Source of the DNA: an uncultured Lachnospiraceae bacterium
GTDB lineage: Bacteria > Bacillota > Clostridia > Lachnospirales > Lachnospiraceae
Reading direction: 5' to 3'
Assembly (NCBI GenBank): GCA_900554205.1
Contig: USGM01000129.1
Span: forward strand, 1-7,757
Length of the DNA: 7,757 nt
Shown: positions 6,465-7,757 of the stretch, in pieces
Layout of the letters: each line of letters opens with the position of its first letter
Numbering within the stretch: the first letter of the stretch is position 1
Notes under the pieces: generated by a model
The model's input: the letters and a program-made list of their open reading frames with translations, nothing else
The model's database searches: none
What the model was told of the DNA's origin: nothing
Program-made: the position numbers and the translations under genes

Positions 6465-7184
6465 ATGAAACTATTTAATCTGGATAGTCCGTTAATGCAG
6501 GCATTGGGTAAAATGGCAGATCTGATGTGGCTCAATGTGCTCACCCTGATCTGCTGTCTGCCGGTCATCACGGCGGGGGCATCCCTGACGGCGATGAACT
6601 ACATGGCTCTGAAAATCGCCAGAAACGAGGAGTGCTATATCACCAGGGGCTTTTTCAAGTCCTTTAAGGAAAATTTCAGACAGGCAACGCTGATCTGGCT
6701 GATCCTTCTTGCAGCGTTTGCAGTTCTTGCGGGCGACTTTTACATCATGTGGAATTCCGAAGGCGAATTCAGCAAGATTCTGTGGGGCGTTATCATGGCG
6801 GTTGCCATTATGCTGGTATTTACCATGATGTTTGTGTTTCCGGTGCAGGCGAAGTTTGCGAATCCGATATTCAGAACGCTTAAGAATGCATTTCTGATGA
6901 GCCTGATGCAGTTTCCGAAGACAATACTTATGGTTATCATGTATGCGATTCCGGCGGTGCTGTTTTTCACGGTGGTACAGATTATGCCGATCTGCATGAT
7001 GTTCGGACTTTCTGTTCCGGCATGGGCATCTGCAAAGCTGTACAACAAGTTCTTCAAGGGGCTGGAGGAGCGGACACTGGCAGCCAATGCCCCGGCTGAT
7101 GAGGAGAAGGAGCCGGAGGAGGACGAGAGAATCTTTAAGGATGAGCTGGACCCGACGCTGACGGACAAGGATGTTACCAAGTAA
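6465..7184 (+). CDS. DUF624/YesL-like membrane protein
   Basis: 239-residue integral membrane protein. It starts with the short amphipathic segment MKLFNLDSPLMQALGK, then about five hydrophobic stretches (residues 20-37, 75-96, 104-125, 152-172, 174-190). The loop between the first two carries the DUF624 pattern: GASLTAMNYMALKIARNEE, then RGFFKSFKENFRQA (61-74). DUF624 proteins (YesL in Bacillus subtilis) are often found beside sugar-uptake ABC transporters and carbohydrate-use genes, but no molecular function is established. A sugar-ABC-type ATPase lies 236 bp downstream, consistent with that habit. The C-terminal 39 residues (201-239) form a hydrophilic, strongly acidic tail with 15 Asp/Glu, probably cytoplasmic and disordered; it could be a protein-contact region. 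The start is certain because of the AAGGAG 6 nt upstream. Confidence 0.88.
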   Translation: MKLFNLDSPLMQALGKMADLMWLNVLTLICCLPVITAGASLTAMNYMALKIARNEECYITRGFFKSFKENFRQATLIWLILLAAFAVLAGDFYIMWNSEGEFSKILWGVIMAVAIMLVFTMMFVFPVQAKFANPIFRTLKNAFLMSLMQFPKTILMVIMYAIPAVLFFTVVQIMPICMMFGLSVPAWASAKLYNKFFKGLEERTLAANAPADEEKEPEEDERIFKDELDPTLTDKDVTK

Positions 7185-7345
7185 TGGAAACCTCAAAATG
7201 ATTGTCAAATATGCCTAAGAACATGGACAGCAATTTGGGTAAAATGACAGGCAATGAGGAAAAATAATAAGTTTATAAGCAAAACATACAATCTGCTGGA
7301 AAATCTTTGTGGAATAGTGGTATGGCGTCAGTGACCTTTTTTCGT

Positions 7346-7351
7346 TATACT
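7346..7351 (+). promoter_or_regulatory. Possible -10 box for the ABC ATPase gene
   Basis: TATACT matches the -10 consensus at five of six positions and stands 69 nt before the ATG. No good -35 box lies 16-18 bp upstream (the 17-bp position reads TGGCGT), so an activator or a different start may be needed. Confidence 0.35.
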
Positions 7352-7364
7352 GTTTCTAGGTCAA

Positions 7365-7379
7365 GCGATGAGAAATCGC
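7365..7379 (+). other. Small hairpin in the ABC ATPase leader
   Basis: GCGAT (7365-7369) pairs perfectly with ATCGC (7375-7379) around a GAGAA loop. It would lie in the 5' untranslated region about 40 nt before the start codon. It has no T-run, so it is not a terminator; it may stabilise the mRNA or simply be chance. Confidence 0.35.
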
Positions 7380-7420
7380 GTTACAAATGGCGAGTGATTG
7401 TATTATGAAAGGAGTTTTTT

Positions 7421-7757
7421 ATGGCAAGTTTATCTTTGACAAATGTTTGCAAGGTATATCCTAACGGCTTTGAAGCAGTTAAGAATTTCAACCTTCAGAT
7501 TGCAGATCAGGAGTTCATCATCTTCGTTGGTCCTTCCGGATGTGGTAAGTCCACAACCCTTCGTATGATCGCAGGTCTGGAAGATATCTCTTCCGGTGAG
7601 CTGAAGATCGGTGACAGAGTTGTAAATGATGTAGAGCCTAAGGATCGTGATATCGCGATGGTATTCCAGAACTACGCTCTGTATCCTCATATGTCCGTAT
7701 ATGACAACATGGCATTCGGTCTGAAGCTGAGAAAAGTTCCCAAGGATCAGATCGACA
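7421..7757 (+). CDS. msmX: ABC transporter ATP-binding protein, MsmX/UgpC (sugar importer) type, 3' partial
   Basis: The first 112 codons of an ABC ATPase are visible; the window cuts the rest, including the signature LSGGQ, Walker B and regulatory C-terminal domain. Seen here: an A-loop aromatic at Y13 (VCKVYPNG), Walker A GPSGCGKST (37-45), and the Q-loop Q83 in MVFQNYALYPHMSVYDNM. The VYPNGFEAVKNFNL start and the NYALYPHM segment are typical of the CUT1 sugar ATPases (MsmX, MsmK, UgpC, MalK), which power uptake of oligosaccharides or glycerol-phosphate and in Firmicutes often serve several permeases. A strong AAAGGAG (7408-7414) lies 6 nt before the ATG. Its codons (GGT, ATC, CGT, CTG, AAG preferred) look like those of a highly expressed gene and differ from the upstream operon. 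The exact substrate is unknown; the symbol is a family-level assignment. Confidence 0.9.
   Translation, partial: MASLSLTNVCKVYPNGFEAVKNFNLQIADQEFIIFVGPSGCGKSTTLRMIAGLEDISSGELKIGDRVVNDVEPKDRDIAMVFQNYALYPHMSVYDNMAFGLKLRKVPKDQID

Larger units (their letters stand above)
7185..7420 (+). other. Non-coding leader between the DUF624 gene and the ABC ATPase gene
   Basis: This 236-bp stretch has no plausible gene and no strong terminator for the preceding operon. It contains a possible -10 box (7346-7351), a small hairpin (7365-7379) and an imperfect direct repeat, GACAGCAAT (7227-7235) and GACAGGCAAT (7247-7256). It is AT-rich compared with the genes around it. I could not match it to a known riboswitch class by eye. 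Confidence 0.5.

Noticed and set aside
6492..7208. 238-codon open frame on the minus strand opposite the DUF624 gene
   Set aside because: The translation is dominated by His, Arg and Lys and resembles no protein family; it is the mirror of a hydrophobic-codon-rich membrane gene.
7361..7400. Possible catabolite-control (cre) site before the ABC ATPase gene
   Set aside because: Aligning the central CG against the cre consensus left several mismatches at key positions, so it was not listed.

Overview
The window looks like a Gram-positive Firmicutes chromosome, most likely a gut-type member of the Lachnospiraceae/Clostridia. This rests on strong AAGGAG-type ribosome binding sites, a LytTR/GHKL two-component pair, a YesL-like DUF624 membrane protein, an MsmX/UgpC-like sugar-ABC ATPase, and an Rhs/YD-repeat protein end of the kind common in that family. 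All genes read on the + strand. No rRNA, tRNA, CRISPR array or insertion sequence was recognised.

Region 1 (1-245) is the last 64 codons of an Rhs-family protein. It ends only nine residues after the conserved core, so it has no toxin tip, and a good rho-independent terminator closes it. Region 2 (246-2411) has a near-consensus promoter followed by a LytTR response regulator and its AgrC/VirS-like membrane histidine kinase, overlapping by 14 nt. No pheromone or agrB-like gene lies beside them.

Region 3 (2412-4894) has its own predicted promoter and a translationally coupled pair: gmd (GDP-mannose 4,6-dehydratase) and manC (mannose-1-phosphate guanylyltransferase with a C-terminal cupin isomerase domain). 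Together they would make GDP-mannose and convert it to GDP-4-keto-6-deoxymannose. The phosphomannomutase needed between the two ManC activities, and the reductase needed to finish GDP-L-fucose or GDP-D-rhamnose, are not here. From about 2540 the coding sequence is visibly richer in G+C than the two-component region.

Region 4 (4895-7184) is a second predicted transcription unit: a serine alpha/beta hydrolase of the monoacylglycerol-lipase type, a GNAT acetyltransferase and a DUF624/YesL-like membrane protein, joined by a one-base overlap and a 10-nt gap. Region 5 (7185-7757) is a 236-bp non-coding leader followed by the first 112 codons of an MsmX/UgpC-like ABC ATPase, cut by the window end.

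Most of the content is recognisable. I did not find a convincing wholly new system. The points most worth checking are the toxin-less Rhs end, a four-residue duplication in the kinase N-box, the orphan gmd-manC pair with a changed residue in a conserved GMD motif, and the uncharacterised hydrolase-GNAT-DUF624 operon.
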